From the NCBI GenBank assembly GCA_017617525.1, contig JAFZWA010000021.1, positions 1 to 64,000 on the forward strand: a stretch of DNA of 64,000 bases. Direction: 5' to 3'. This stretch comes from Clostridiales bacterium (lineage in GTDB: Bacteria > Bacillota > Clostridia > Saccharofermentanales > Saccharofermentanaceae). Position 1 is the first letter of the stretch. The number at the start of each line of letters is the position of its first letter. The notes under the pieces are model-generated. The model was not told where the DNA came from. It saw only the letters and a program-made list of their open reading frames with translations, and searched no databases. Of this stretch, positions 7,658 through 17,014 are shown piece by piece. The position numbers and the translations under genes were made by a program.

Positions 7658-8800
7658 TTACTCGTTAACGATCTTCTCGTTGTTGAACAGTGCGCTGACA
7701 ACACCCAGGCAGAAGATACCGAATATGATGTTGATCACACATGCCACAATGATGTCCGTTGTGGAAACACCTGTCAGAAGAATGTTCTTTGTAAGATAAG
7801 AAGCGTTCCACATCGGGATCATATAGTTCTTCGCGCCGAAGGAAGTCAGGAACGACTCGAATCCTGCATTAGATGTCAGGAAAGATCCGAGGAACAGAAC
7901 CATGATCGGGATAACGGAAAGTGTCTGTGCCTGACGCGCTGTCTTTGCCAGTGTGGAGATGATCAGGATCAGTCCTACCAGAGCGAATGCTTCGCAGATG
8001 ATGACTACGAATGTCATGATGTAGTCTTTCGTCGCATAGGAGACCGCATATTCTCCCAGCATCTCATTGAACTTCGACATCAGGTAGGCAAGACCCGCGA
8101 ACGCGGAGATCGCGCTGATACCGGCAGCCGTCATAACGGCAAGTGCTTTACCGATCGCGACACTGCTTCTCTTTACCGGAGTAATAAGAACGGTGTTGAG
8201 GAAGTTGCTCTCCTTATCACCCGCGATGATATTGCTCGCGAGAGACATGATACCGTAGATGATCGTCATAACGAGAAGACCCGGGACCATGCTGGCGATC
8301 ATGTTCTTTGCCTGATAATCTTCATCACCGAGATCGTATGTAATGGAAGTATCTGCGTTGATCGTGAATACCTCCGGGCGAAGCGCGTCCAGAAGCGTAG
8401 AGATCTTTTCACGAAGCTTCAGGGAATCGTTATCCGAAGAATTGTAGTAGATCTCAATGTTCGGAACATTTACGCCGTTCGGATCGATCGCAAAATCTTC
8501 CGGGAAGATGACGAGCATCTTGTCTTCTTTGTTTTTAATGTTCTCGACGCAGGTATCTCTGTCGACTTTTTTATCGGAAAAACCGATCGCTTTTAAGCCT
8601 TCTTCCAGTTCCTGCGGAGCATTGATGTAATAAGCGTTATAAGTGGTCTCCTTCTCATCTGTATCAGCCAATGCCGTCATCAGATAACCTTCCATGAACA
8701 TGATGCCGAACGGAAGAAGGATGCACATCAGAAGGACCGCTTTGTCTTTAAGGATCGACTTGATCTCTTTTTTGAATACTGTGGAAATATCTTTAAACAT
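7658..8800 (-). CDS. ABC-2 type transporter permease (NatB-like)
   Basis: The 380-aa membrane protein has one N-terminal transmembrane helix (VLLMCILLPFGIMFMEGYLM), a large extracytoplasmic domain (about residues 45-170), then about five helices. This is the NatB/ABC-2 exporter layout. It pairs with the ATPase encoded just upstream (35-nt gap). NatAB systems export sodium, antibiotics or peptides; the substrate here is unknown. The SD is weak (GGTGAAAG), consistent with translation coupled to the ATPase. Confidence 0.85.
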   Translation of the reverse strand: MFKDISTVFKKEIKSILKDKAVLLMCILLPFGIMFMEGYLMTALADTDEKETTYNAYYINAPQELEEGLKAIGFSDKKVDRDTCVENIKNKEDKMLVIFPEDFAIDPNGVNVPNIEIYYNSSDNDSLKLREKISTLLDALRPEVFTINADTSITYDLGDEDYQAKNMIASMVPGLLVMTIIYGIMSLASNIIAGDKESNFLNTVLITPVKRSSVAIGKALAVMTAAGISAISAFAGLAYLMSKFNEMLGEYAVSYATKDYIMTFVVIICEAFALVGLILIISTLAKTARQAQTLSVIPIMVLFLGSFLTSNAGFESFLTSFGAKNYMIPMWNASYLTKNILLTGVSTTDIIVACVINIIFGIFCLGVVSALFNNEKIVNE

Positions 8801-8835
8801 AATCTTTCACCTATCTTAATCTGTTTCTTTCGTGA

Positions 8836-9603
8836 TCACTTGTTCTGATACTGCGTGTAGATGTCGTAGAAAGAATCTTCCAGAGAACGGCCGTTCATGA
8901 GGTTCTCAAGCGTGTCATTCACGACGATCTTTCCGTTGACGATCATAGCCGCGCGGTCACAGATCTTTTCGACCAGATCGAAAAGATGGGTGGAGATGAT
9001 CATGCACTTTCCTTCTGCTTTCATGCGAAGGATGAACTCACGAACATCGCGCGAAGCGATAATATCCAGTCCGTTTGTCGGCTCATCGAAAATGATGAAA
9101 TCCGGGTCATGAATAACAGAGATGGCAAGTGATACCTTCTGTTTCATACCCTGAGAAAGTTTGCTGATCTTCGTGTCGGCAAAAGCATCTACACCGAATG
9201 TGGAAAACAGCTCCTTCTTTCTTGCTTCGACCTTTTCCTTCGGAACATGATAAAGTCCCGCGAAATATTCGAACATGTCATTGGCCGTGGACTTCTTGTC
9301 CAGCTGCAGATCCGTTGTCAAAAACGCGAAGTTGTTCTTGATCGTGACCGGATCCTCCTTAATGCTCTTTCCGTCATAGAGAACGTCACCATTGTCCGGC
9401 TTGATCAGTGTAGCCAGCATTCTCATCGTAGTTGTCTTACCGGCACCGTTCGGTCCCAAAAGGCCGAATACTTCTCCCGAGTGTGCAGTAAAGCTGATAT
9501 CGTCGACCGCTACCTTCTTTCTGCTCGGAAGATCCTGTGCCCGTCTCTGCCTCTCACTGAGTGTAAAAGACTTGCTCAGATTTTTAGCTTCCAGCGTATG
9601 CAT
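8836..9603 (-). CDS. ABC transporter ATP-binding protein (NatA-like)
   Basis: The 255-aa ATPase shows Walker A GPNGAGKTT near residue 53, signature LSQGMKQKVSLA near 155 and Walker B FIIFDEPTNGLD near 175. The NatA-type short helical domain suits an ABC-2 permease. SD GAGGAGGG is upstream. It is the first gene of a two-gene operon and diverges from the HAD/AraM pair. Direct repeats in the divergent region (9683-9700) could be its operator. Confidence 0.9.
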   Translation of the reverse strand: MHTLEAKNLSKSFTLSERQRRAQDLPSRKKVAVDDISFTAHSGEVFGLLGPNGAGKTTTMRMLATLIKPDNGDVLYDGKSIKEDPVTIKNNFAFLTTDLQLDKKSTANDMFEYFAGLYHVPKEKVEARKKELFSTFGVDAFADTKISKLSQGMKQKVSLAISVIHDPDFIIFDEPTNGLDIIASRDVREFILRMKAEGKCMIISTHLFDLVEKICDRAAMIVNGKIVVNDTLENLMNGRSLEDSFYDIYTQYQNK

Positions 9604-9682
9604 AAATTATACCCTCCTCGTTTCTTGTCCCCTACATGATAGATGTCGATATTAAAGTATTCGCTAATTTATCTATCTTAAA

Positions 9683-9700
9683 GGTAAAGATTTGGTAAAG
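9683..9700. repeat. Short direct repeats in a divergent promoter region
   Basis: GGTAAAG occurs twice with an 11-bp period (9683-9689 and 9694-9700). This helical-turn spacing is typical of OmpR-family response regulator sites. Nothing else recognisable was found in 9604-9805. Confidence 0.3.
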
Positions 9701-9805
9701 CTTTGCTTTCCAAACGCCACGTAATAGGGTACCACAATAATCCTGAAAACAAGTGACAATTTACACATTATGGTAAAATGAGGAAAACCCGAAGGAGAAG
9801 AGATC

Positions 9806-10465
9806 ATGAAAGAGAAAAAGGGAATTATCTTCGACATGGACGGCACGGTCTGGGACAGCTCCGAGAACGTCGCCAAGTCATGGACCGTTAAGGTACAGGA
9901 AGCGGGTTTCGATAAGATCGTCACCCAGGATGATATAAAGAGCGTAATGGGTAAGCCGATGGATGTCATCGCGGATACTCTCTTTACATATACGAAAAAA
10001 GGCAAGCAGCGAAACGCACTTCGCGAGGCCTGTGAGAATTACGAAAACGAGTATTTGAGAGAACATGGCGGAACGCTCTATCCGGATGTAATTAAGACAT
10101 GGGAAAAGCTGAAAAAAGCAGGCTTCCACCTCTATATCGTAAGCAACTGCCAGGCCGGCTACATCGAGGCATTCCTCGAATACTTCAAGATTCCATGGGG
10201 CGATCCGTCCTGCCTGATCGAAGATATCGAGTGCTACGGAAATAACTTCCTGCAGAAAGATGAAAACATCAAGCTCATGGCCGAAAGAAACAAGCTTACG
10301 AAAGCCTGCTATGTCGGCGATATCCAGAGCGATTACGATGCCACGGCTAAGGCGGGGCTTCCGTTTATCCACGCGAAATACGGATTCGGTACGATCAACG
10401 TTCCCGTTCCGGAGATCAATAAGTTCAGCGACTTAACAGCAGTAGCGAAGGAGGTCCTCAAATGA
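9806..10465 (+). CDS. HAD-family hydrolase (phosphatase)
   Basis: The 219-aa protein has HAD motif I DMDGT near residue 10, motif II VSN near 113, and a C-terminal GD motif (VGDIQSDYDAT). The alpha-helical cap between motifs I and II makes it a subclass I phosphatase like Gph/AraL. The start follows GAAGGAG. It overlaps the AraM-like gene by 4 nt (ATGA), so the two are translationally coupled. The same pairing, a HAD phosphatase before AraM, occurs in the Bacillus subtilis ara operon (araL-araM). That suggests it acts on a phosphorylated sugar or glycerol derivative, perhaps clearing a side product. Confidence 0.85.
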   Translation: MKEKKGIIFDMDGTVWDSSENVAKSWTVKVQEAGFDKIVTQDDIKSVMGKPMDVIADTLFTYTKKGKQRNALREACENYENEYLREHGGTLYPDVIKTWEKLKKAGFHLYIVSNCQAGYIEAFLEYFKIPWGDPSCLIEDIECYGNNFLQKDENIKLMAERNKLTKACYVGDIQSDYDATAKAGLPFIHAKYGFGTINVPVPEINKFSDLTAVAKEVLK

Positions 10466-11517
10466 ATAAGAATCACATCAACATTCCTTCTATCCTTAAG
10501 ATCGAAAAAGGCGTTACCGCCAAGATCGGCACATACCTGAAGGATGCCGATCTCACCGAGGTCACCATCCTTTTCGGAAACGGCCTGATCTCCATGTTCG
10601 GTGATACGGTATTTAAGTCCTGCGAAGAAGCAGGCGTCACGATTCTTCACCATCAGGAAATGGATACCGTCGATTTCAACGACATCTCGGATCTCGCTTT
10701 TCAGATCCCGAACAAGACAAAAGCCATCGTCGGCATGGGCGGCGGTAAGGTAATCGATGCAGCCAAGTACATCGGATACATTCTCCACATCCCGTTCATC
10801 AGCGTTCCGACCAGTTCCTCTTCTGACGGATTCTCCAGTTCAAGCGCGTCGCTGACGATCGGCGGCCACAGAAGATCCCTTCCGGCAAAGCTCGCTTTCG
10901 GTATCCTCGTTGATACTGACGTCATCAAGAGCGCGCCGGTCCGATTCCTCTATTCCGGTATCGGAGATATGGTCGCGAAGATCTCATCCACATATGACTG
11001 GCAGCACGAAGAGGATCTCGGCTATGACGAGGTCAACGACTTCGCTTTCATGATCGCCAAGAAGGCCGTCAATTCCTTCGTACGCACACCTTTTGAATCC
11101 ATTAACGAAGAACTGTTCTTAAAAGAACTTCTCGACTCCCTCGCGATGAGCGGCATCGCCAACGAGATCGCCGGATCTTCCGCGCCGACCTCCGGAAGTG
11201 AGCACCTCATTTCACACGCGCTCGACCTTCTTCTTGAAAAACCGCAGCTTCACGGTGTACAGGTCGGTATCGCGACATACATCATGTGTAAGATCTGCGA
11301 TCACAGATGGAAAAGAATCGACACGGTATTCACCAAAACAGGTTTCTGGGACTACTGCGCGACACTCGATCTGAAGGCATCCGATTACTGTGACGCGATC
11401 GATATGGCACCTCAGATCAAGCCGCACAGACATACATATCTGCACGAAGAAAAGTACAGAGAACTCGCCAAGAAACTTATCGCCGAAGATCCGAAACTCA
11501 CAGCGATCTTAAAGTGA
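10462..11517 (+). CDS. sn-glycerol-1-phosphate dehydrogenase (AraM/EgsA family)
   Basis: The 351-aa protein belongs to the iron-containing alcohol dehydrogenase superfamily. It has the NAD(P)-binding GMGGGKVIDAAKY near residue 92, PTSSSSDGFSS near 114, and metal-ligand regions SGSEHLISHALD, LHGVQVG and PHRHTYLH. AraM reduces dihydroxyacetone phosphate to sn-glycerol 1-phosphate, used in Bacillus for heptaprenylglyceryl phosphate. The length is slightly below the usual 390 aa. A strong terminator follows 28 nt after the stop. Confidence 0.85.
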   Translation: MNKNHINIPSILKIEKGVTAKIGTYLKDADLTEVTILFGNGLISMFGDTVFKSCEEAGVTILHHQEMDTVDFNDISDLAFQIPNKTKAIVGMGGGKVIDAAKYIGYILHIPFISVPTSSSSDGFSSSSASLTIGGHRRSLPAKLAFGILVDTDVIKSAPVRFLYSGIGDMVAKISSTYDWQHEEDLGYDEVNDFAFMIAKKAVNSFVRTPFESINEELFLKELLDSLAMSGIANEIAGSSAPTSGSEHLISHALDLLLEKPQLHGVQVGIATYIMCKICDHRWKRIDTVFTKTGFWDYCATLDLKASDYCDAIDMAPQIKPHRHTYLHEEKYRELAKKLIAEDPKLTAILK

Positions 11518-11544
11518 TACGATTGAGCCTAAGTCACACAAAGC

Positions 11545-11577
11545 AAAAGATCCGCGCGATACGCGCGGATCTTTTTT
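11545..11577. terminator. Bidirectional terminator between araM-like and GH3 genes
   Basis: AAAAGATCCGCGCG and CGCGCGGATCTTTT pair perfectly around a 3-nt loop, with a T-run on the forward side and an A/T-rich flank on the other. It serves two convergent operons. Confidence 0.9.
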
Positions 11578-11593
11578 CGTTTTTTAACTCTTC

Positions 11594-14089
11594 TTAGGAG
11601 AACAATTCCTCCGCGTTTTCGATTCGGCCGGTTTCAATGACGACCATCACATTCTCATCGATCTTCCTTACGTACCAGCAGAATAAGCCTCCTTCGAAAA
11701 TAGCGGATTCTTTAAGGTATTCATATTCGCCCAGCATCATGGTCTCTCTTGAATTGTAATTCGGAGTAATGCCGTATCCTCTGATCATGGCGTCGAAGAA
11801 TTCCTTTCTGTCATTTAAGTATTCCTCTTCGGTGTAGTCCGGATCATCCGGCACACCAAGCGAAGTGTTCAGGAATTTGATCTCTATATAACTGAAATCT
11901 TCTTCCCTGTTAAACCAGCTGTCGATGATCATCGAAGATTCGCGTTTTGCGTCCTTTTCGGATGTACACATGTCAACCGTACCTTGAATATCCGATGCGC
12001 AGAATTCTTCATCGAACTCCTCCATTCCGGAAGGTATACTGATCGTAAGACCTGCGTATTCGTTTTTGTAAGTACCGTCCTTACTGTATTCACCTCTTAC
12101 ATAATTCGTCCCGACCATAGGATCGTTTCGTTCTTCTGGCGCGGAAGGAACATCCAAAACAGCAACCGGTTCTTGTCTCGGAGCAAAGTCGTCCGGATAA
12201 GAAAGACCGTATCCTCTTTCGAACTTGCACTCTGCCGTACCGATCTCTTTGATCGAACTGTACCAGGGCTCCGGAAGTCTTCCGGTAAAGTCAGCGCATC
12301 CGCAAAGAACATCTGAAATACCCTTGCCCTCAGAACCCGGGAGATAGCACATGACTATGCTGTCCCAGCTATCGTAGTCAGCCGGATCGATGATGAGTTG
12401 TCTTCCTGCGATGATACATGTCACGGTTGGTTTACCAAGTGCTTTTGCCTCCTCGATCGCATCTCTGTTATCCGGAAGACCAAGGTCTGTGCAGAGCGTG
12501 AAAGTGGTTGCGTCTCCGTTCCATTCCGCATATGCGTTCTCGCCTACGCAGAGAAGTACAACATCGGCTTTATCTGCTTCGCTTGTTTCTGTGATCACTT
12601 CGATGCCGTATTCTTCCGCATATCTTTTGAACGCTTCCTTGATCGTCGTTACACCGGAAATATCTTTCTTCGGGCTTTGGTTCCATCCCATTGTCCAGCC
12701 GCCGCACTGTGCGCGCGGATTATCTGCGGCAGGACCTGTGATGTAAACTTTCGTGCCTTCTTTCAGCGGCAGTGTCTCATTCTCGTTTTTAACAAGTACG
12801 AGACTCTCCTCAACAAGTTTTTCAGCAACGGCTCTATAGTCCAAAGACCCGACTTCCTGCTTAACAGTTGAAATGTTTTCGCAGAACGGATCGTCAAAGA
12901 CGCCCGCGTCCTTCTTGAGTTTAATGATCCTCGTGACGGCTTCATCGATCCTTCCCATGGAGATCTTTCCATCATTGACCGCGTCGATGATGATCGTTCT
13001 CGCGTCATCGTATCGTATACCTTCCATAAGAAGATCGATACCGCAGTTGATCGCGGAAATGACCTGTTCTTCAAATGTCGCGGGCGACGTATTCTGGATC
13101 GCCATACTGTCGCTCATGATCACGCCGGTAAAACCCATTTCCGTTCTGAGTTTTTCCAGGTATTCCTTGTTCTCATGCATCTTCGTTCCGTTAAGCGAAG
13201 AATAGCTGACCATGATAGCCTGAACACCCGCGTCGATCTGTGCCTGATATACTTTGAGAAGTTCGTTGATCTCCTCCTCGGAAAGACGCGCGTCACCTCT
13301 GTCGATCAGACGCCAGAAGTCGGATTTTTCTCCGGTTCCGATCAATACGTTTCCGTCACCGAAAAAGTGCTTTGCCGTAGCGACCATGCCGCCATCGATG
13401 AGACCTTTGGTGTATGCGGTACTGAGCCTTGTGATCGTCTCCAGATCCGAGCTATAGCACTCGTAGTTTCTGCCCCAGCGAGGGTCATCGGACTGCGCGA
13501 CACATGGATACAGATTCCAGAGGATGTGACACTGCTTGGCTTCGTCCGCCGCGATAAGTCCCATCTGATAGGCCAGCTCTTCGTCATTGGCTGCGCCGAC
13601 ACCGATATTGTGCGGAAAGTAGACCGCGTCGATACAATAACCGACACCGTGCACGTTATCCTGCGCGACAAGATACGGGATCCCTGCTTCGGATTCGATC
13701 GCTTCTCTCTGATAGCCGTCCAGCATGGTGCGCCACTCTTCCGCGGAAAACTCTCCTTCGTCCCCGTACAAACTGCCGTAATCGTGTGTTCTAAACGGTG
13801 CTTCTTCGTCCTGGCTGACCATATACATGATCGGCTGGACCATCTGAGCCGCCTTCTGTTCAAGTGTCAGCGTCGCCGTGATCTCCTCCGGAGTCATGGT
13901 CGCGTACCACTGGTACTTATACTCATACTGGTCCGAAGGGAATGCGACTATCGTCTCGGACGGATCCGCCGATGATTCTGAAGGCATGTCGGACGAGATA
14001 TCCGTAGTGGATGTCTCCTTCGATTTCGCGTCACACGCGACAGAAAACAGCATGGCAAAAGTGAGTAACGATGCAATTAGCTTTTTCAT
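11594..14089 (-). CDS. GH3 beta-glucosidase/exoglucanase, lipoprotein
   Basis: The 831-aa protein begins MKKLIASLLTFAMLFS and has a lipobox ending at Cys19. The GH3 N-domain (about 75-400) contains KHF near 240 and the nucleophile Asp327 in GVIMSD. The GH3 C-domain spans about 430-650 (YITGPAADNPRAQCGGWTMG). Residues about 660-831 form an extra domain I do not recognise. It would release glucose from beta-glucans or cello-oligosaccharides at the cell surface. It is the last gene of a lipoprotein operon, 15 nt after the preceding stop. Confidence 0.92.
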   Translation of the reverse strand: MKKLIASLLTFAMLFSVACDAKSKETSTTDISSDMPSESSADPSETIVAFPSDQYEYKYQWYATMTPEEITATLTLEQKAAQMVQPIMYMVSQDEEAPFRTHDYGSLYGDEGEFSAEEWRTMLDGYQREAIESEAGIPYLVAQDNVHGVGYCIDAVYFPHNIGVGAANDEELAYQMGLIAADEAKQCHILWNLYPCVAQSDDPRWGRNYECYSSDLETITRLSTAYTKGLIDGGMVATAKHFFGDGNVLIGTGEKSDFWRLIDRGDARLSEEEINELLKVYQAQIDAGVQAIMVSYSSLNGTKMHENKEYLEKLRTEMGFTGVIMSDSMAIQNTSPATFEEQVISAINCGIDLLMEGIRYDDARTIIIDAVNDGKISMGRIDEAVTRIIKLKKDAGVFDDPFCENISTVKQEVGSLDYRAVAEKLVEESLVLVKNENETLPLKEGTKVYITGPAADNPRAQCGGWTMGWNQSPKKDISGVTTIKEAFKRYAEEYGIEVITETSEADKADVVLLCVGENAYAEWNGDATTFTLCTDLGLPDNRDAIEEAKALGKPTVTCIIAGRQLIIDPADYDSWDSIVMCYLPGSEGKGISDVLCGCADFTGRLPEPWYSSIKEIGTAECKFERGYGLSYPDDFAPRQEPVAVLDVPSAPEERNDPMVGTNYVRGEYSKDGTYKNEYAGLTISIPSGMEEFDEEFCASDIQGTVDMCTSEKDAKRESSMIIDSWFNREEDFSYIEIKFLNTSLGVPDDPDYTEEEYLNDRKEFFDAMIRGYGITPNYNSRETMMLGEYEYLKESAIFEGGLFCWYVRKIDENVMVVIETGRIENAEELFS

Positions 14090-14104
14090 GTTGATCTACC
14101 TTCC

Positions 14105-15322
14105 TTATTTCATTTCCAGATAACTGCTCACGTATAGGGCCATCTTCTCAAGATTTCTGGCCTGATCGGGATCCGATGTCGACGCGATCAGATAGACGCG
14201 TCCGAATTCTTCTGTCTCGATAACAATATTCTCGGATGTATAGCAGGCGACCGATCCCTGGTGCCCATACGAATTCTTTCCATACGAATATAGGCCACAG
14301 CCGTATTCTTTCGATTTGAAATCCTTCATGTGCATAAGGGATTTCACACTGACGAGGTCCCCTCCGAACAATGCTCTGTCAAAAGTGACCATGTCCGCCA
14401 TGCAGGAATGAATATCTCCCGCACCGCGCGCGCCTTCCTGAAACTGATGGTATCCGATCGCAGGATCCGGCATGCTCGTCTCATCTCCCGTGGTCATCGC
14501 GCTGGAATGCTCCATACCGAGAGGATCGAAGATCTCTTTTTTCACGACATCCCTAAAGCTTTCCCCTGTGATCTGTTCGATGATCAATGCCAGAAGATGA
14601 TAGTTCGTATTCGAATAATCGGTTCTTGTTCCGGGCTCAAAATACAATTCCTGAGCGTAAAGGTAACTGAGGAATTCTTCATCCGTCAGACCCGGTGTCG
14701 TGATGATCTCCTGCGGATCTCTTTCGGCTCCCTTAAAGAAAACATCTGCCCGATTGACGTAGTCAAGGATGCCAGACTGCATATTCAGAAGATTGGCGAT
14801 CGTGATTTCCCGCCCGTTCTTGTATTCGGGAAAGTACTTACTGAGAGTGTCATCCATCGTCATCTTTCCCTGGTCGATCAGTTTCATGATCATGACCGCC
14901 GTGTACGTTTTACTGATCGAACCGACCTCATAGATCGTATATGGATCTGCGGGGCTGTTGTCGATCGACATGGCTCCGGGAGAACCGAACAGAAGGACAT
15001 CATCGTCGGTAGCCAGTGCCATGACACCCTTATAGTAACTGTCTGAAGCACCCTTTATCGCAGCGTCGATCAACTCCTGATACTTCGGATCTTCGTTTAC
15101 CAGAAAATCGTTATCTCTTTCCTTCAGATCCGAAAAACCGACGGATGCTTTTTCCGTTGTTTCCTTTGTCGATGCTTCCGTTTTGACAGTAGTATCCGTC
15201 GACGATCCTGCCTCGGAGGAAGACGTCTCACTGCCGGCGCTCTTACTACAGCCGACGACCGAAAAGAGCATGACAATCGCCAGGATAAGAGAAAGTCTTT
15301 TCTGTCGGTTCTTCTGGATCAT
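14105..15322 (-). CDS. Serine hydrolase of the beta-lactamase/transpeptidase-like family, lipoprotein
   Basis: The 405-aa lipoprotein (lipobox VVGC) has the class C-like serine hydrolase fold. SISK is near residue 137 (nucleophile Ser, Lys), YSN near 218, and HQG near 355 replaces KTG. Such proteins act as esterases, D-aminopeptidases or peptidases; the HxG variant argues against penicillin hydrolysis. The ATG at 15322 is chosen because GGAGG lies 9 nt upstream; a TTG two codons earlier is possible. It starts 2 nt after the esterase stop, so translation is coupled. Between an esterase and a beta-glucosidase, a role in deacylating plant carbohydrates is an inference. Confidence 0.85.
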   Translation of the reverse strand: MIQKNRQKRLSLILAIVMLFSVVGCSKSAGSETSSSEAGSSTDTTVKTEASTKETTEKASVGFSDLKERDNDFLVNEDPKYQELIDAAIKGASDSYYKGVMALATDDDVLLFGSPGAMSIDNSPADPYTIYEVGSISKTYTAVMIMKLIDQGKMTMDDTLSKYFPEYKNGREITIANLLNMQSGILDYVNRADVFFKGAERDPQEIITTPGLTDEEFLSYLYAQELYFEPGTRTDYSNTNYHLLALIIEQITGESFRDVVKKEIFDPLGMEHSSAMTTGDETSMPDPAIGYHQFQEGARGAGDIHSCMADMVTFDRALFGGDLVSVKSLMHMKDFKSKEYGCGLYSYGKNSYGHQGSVACYTSENIVIETEEFGRVYLIASTSDPDQARNLEKMALYVSSYLEMK

Positions 15323-15324
15323 GA

Positions 15325-16884
15325 TCAATATCCTCCATCTACATATTCGATCAGCATGTCCGGAATGTACTGGTAATGGTGGCTCTTATAGAGTTTATCC
15401 TTCGCCATCGGAGAAGCAGGATCGCACTTCGCGTTGATCCTTTCTGCCAGATGTGCGATGCTCTCTGTGGTGGAATCACCATCTTCAAAATACTCCGCGT
15501 AATCTTCATCTTCGTCAGATCCCGCGGTGATAAAAACACGCTTGGTGATCGTATCGTTTCTGTCGAGATATCCGTAGTCATTGGCCTGCTTTGCGTAATC
15601 GCTCATCTCACGAGAATACGGTGACCAGAACGCCGGACTTCCGATGATGTAGCAGCCGAAAGGCTGGTTTTCATACTGATCGCTGTTGCAAAGCGCATAG
15701 TGAGCGAAAACACCGCCGAGGGAGTGACCGAAAAGCGTGGAGTTTTCATAGTCGATCGAGTACTTTTCACCGAGATACGGCATCAGGTTATTCGTGATGA
15801 AATCAAGGAACTTATCCTTGCCTTCACAAAAGAGCGCGGAGCGCTCGACATTATCGGAATTACAGATCTTATAGTCCTGTCCGATCGAGATCAGGATCTG
15901 AGGAGCAGCCCTTCCTTCTTCCATCTCTTTCAGGAGCTTTTCGATGTCGTTAAAGCGCCATACCGCGTCGGTCAGAACCAGTGCCGGAAGCGCCTCGGAT
16001 GATCCATCACAGTCCTTTGGAAGCGCAACATGAACCACGAGTTTTCGATCCAGTTCGGCGTCTACGAAAGTGTACTCGGTGACCTGATCTTTGATGCCTT
16101 CGATCTTGTCCTTATCCAGTTCCCAGGAAAGATCTTCTTCCTGCCGGAATCTGTTCATCATATACGCATCAGCGATGGCGTTTCTCGTGCCGATTGGAAG
16201 TTCCTTATATGTCTTTTCCTGATACGCTTCAAATGCCCGGATGATATCATTCTTCATCGTTTCTTCGTCGGAATTTTCCGCAATGAAAACATACTGATAG
16301 TCTTTCTTCTGGTATTCTTTCAAGATGTCCGGAAGTTTGTTTTTCAGATCCGAAAGATCTTTGATCTCATTACTTATAAACTGGTTTCCGTCAAAAGATA
16401 AATACCATCCGAACCAGCCGTTTTCATCGATCTCCGGGACGATCATGGAGCCGTAAGCCCGTCCGTCCACGACAAATCCTTCGATATACGGAGAAAAGTT
16501 CTCAATATACTGCTCCTTTTCCTCTTCCGTCCAACCTTCATAGTATTCCGGGTATTCCTCCATTTGGGAAAGCACATCTTCCTTCTCCCAAATCTCCAGA
16601 TATACTCCATCCGAATAGGAAGCGGCAATGGAATCGCTCTTATCCTGTTTCGTCCAGGGCTCATCCAGAACGGTAAGCGGACCTTCCGTCACACTCGCCA
16701 GTTCTATTTCGGTCATATGGTTTTTCAGTTTGGCAGGTTCTTTTGCCGAAGAAATATCAGCTTGAGATACGGTATCCGTCTCGGTCTTCGCTACTTCTTT
16801 TTTCTTTCCTTTACATCCGCAAAAGCACTGTGTCACAAGTATCGTACAAAGCGCGAGGGTAATGATCTTTTTTGTGTTTTTCAT
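15325..16884 (-). CDS. Putative esterase (Esterase D / enterochelin esterase-like), lipoprotein
   Basis: The 519-aa lipoprotein (MKNTKKIITLALCTILV, lipobox CFCGC) has an N-terminal region of about 230 aa without clear homology. An alpha/beta-hydrolase of the PF00756 type (about 260-515) follows, with nucleophile elbow GHSLGG near 390 and candidate Asp and His in its C-terminal part (SDEDED and HHYQY). Members include feruloyl and acetyl-xylan esterases as well as Fes. In a GH3 operon, a hemicellulose esterase is the most natural guess. It is the first gene of the three-gene operon. Confidence 0.82.
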   Translation of the reverse strand: MKNTKKIITLALCTILVTQCFCGCKGKKKEVAKTETDTVSQADISSAKEPAKLKNHMTEIELASVTEGPLTVLDEPWTKQDKSDSIAASYSDGVYLEIWEKEDVLSQMEEYPEYYEGWTEEEKEQYIENFSPYIEGFVVDGRAYGSMIVPEIDENGWFGWYLSFDGNQFISNEIKDLSDLKNKLPDILKEYQKKDYQYVFIAENSDEETMKNDIIRAFEAYQEKTYKELPIGTRNAIADAYMMNRFRQEEDLSWELDKDKIEGIKDQVTEYTFVDAELDRKLVVHVALPKDCDGSSEALPALVLTDAVWRFNDIEKLLKEMEEGRAAPQILISIGQDYKICNSDNVERSALFCEGKDKFLDFITNNLMPYLGEKYSIDYENSTLFGHSLGGVFAHYALCNSDQYENQPFGCYIIGSPAFWSPYSREMSDYAKQANDYGYLDRNDTITKRVFITAGSDEDEDYAEYFEDGDSTTESIAHLAERINAKCDPASPMAKDKLYKSHHYQYIPDMLIEYVDGGY

Positions 16885-16985
16885 GTTGTCATTCTTCCCT
16901 TCTATGTTGTCTTGATACTTATGCTACATTCTTAAAACGAATCTCTAAGGGAGGTTTTGTGGATTTTTTGTGGAGATGAAAAAAG

Positions 16986-17014
16986 ATAAAGAAAAAGGCA
17001 TCAGTAAAGATGCC
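16986..17014 (-). terminator. Terminator overlapping the end of the unknown 213-aa gene
   Basis: GGCATC-tttact-GATGCC followed by TTTTTCTTT on the reverse strand. The stop codon of the gene at 17001-17642 lies in the loop. Confidence 0.7.
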
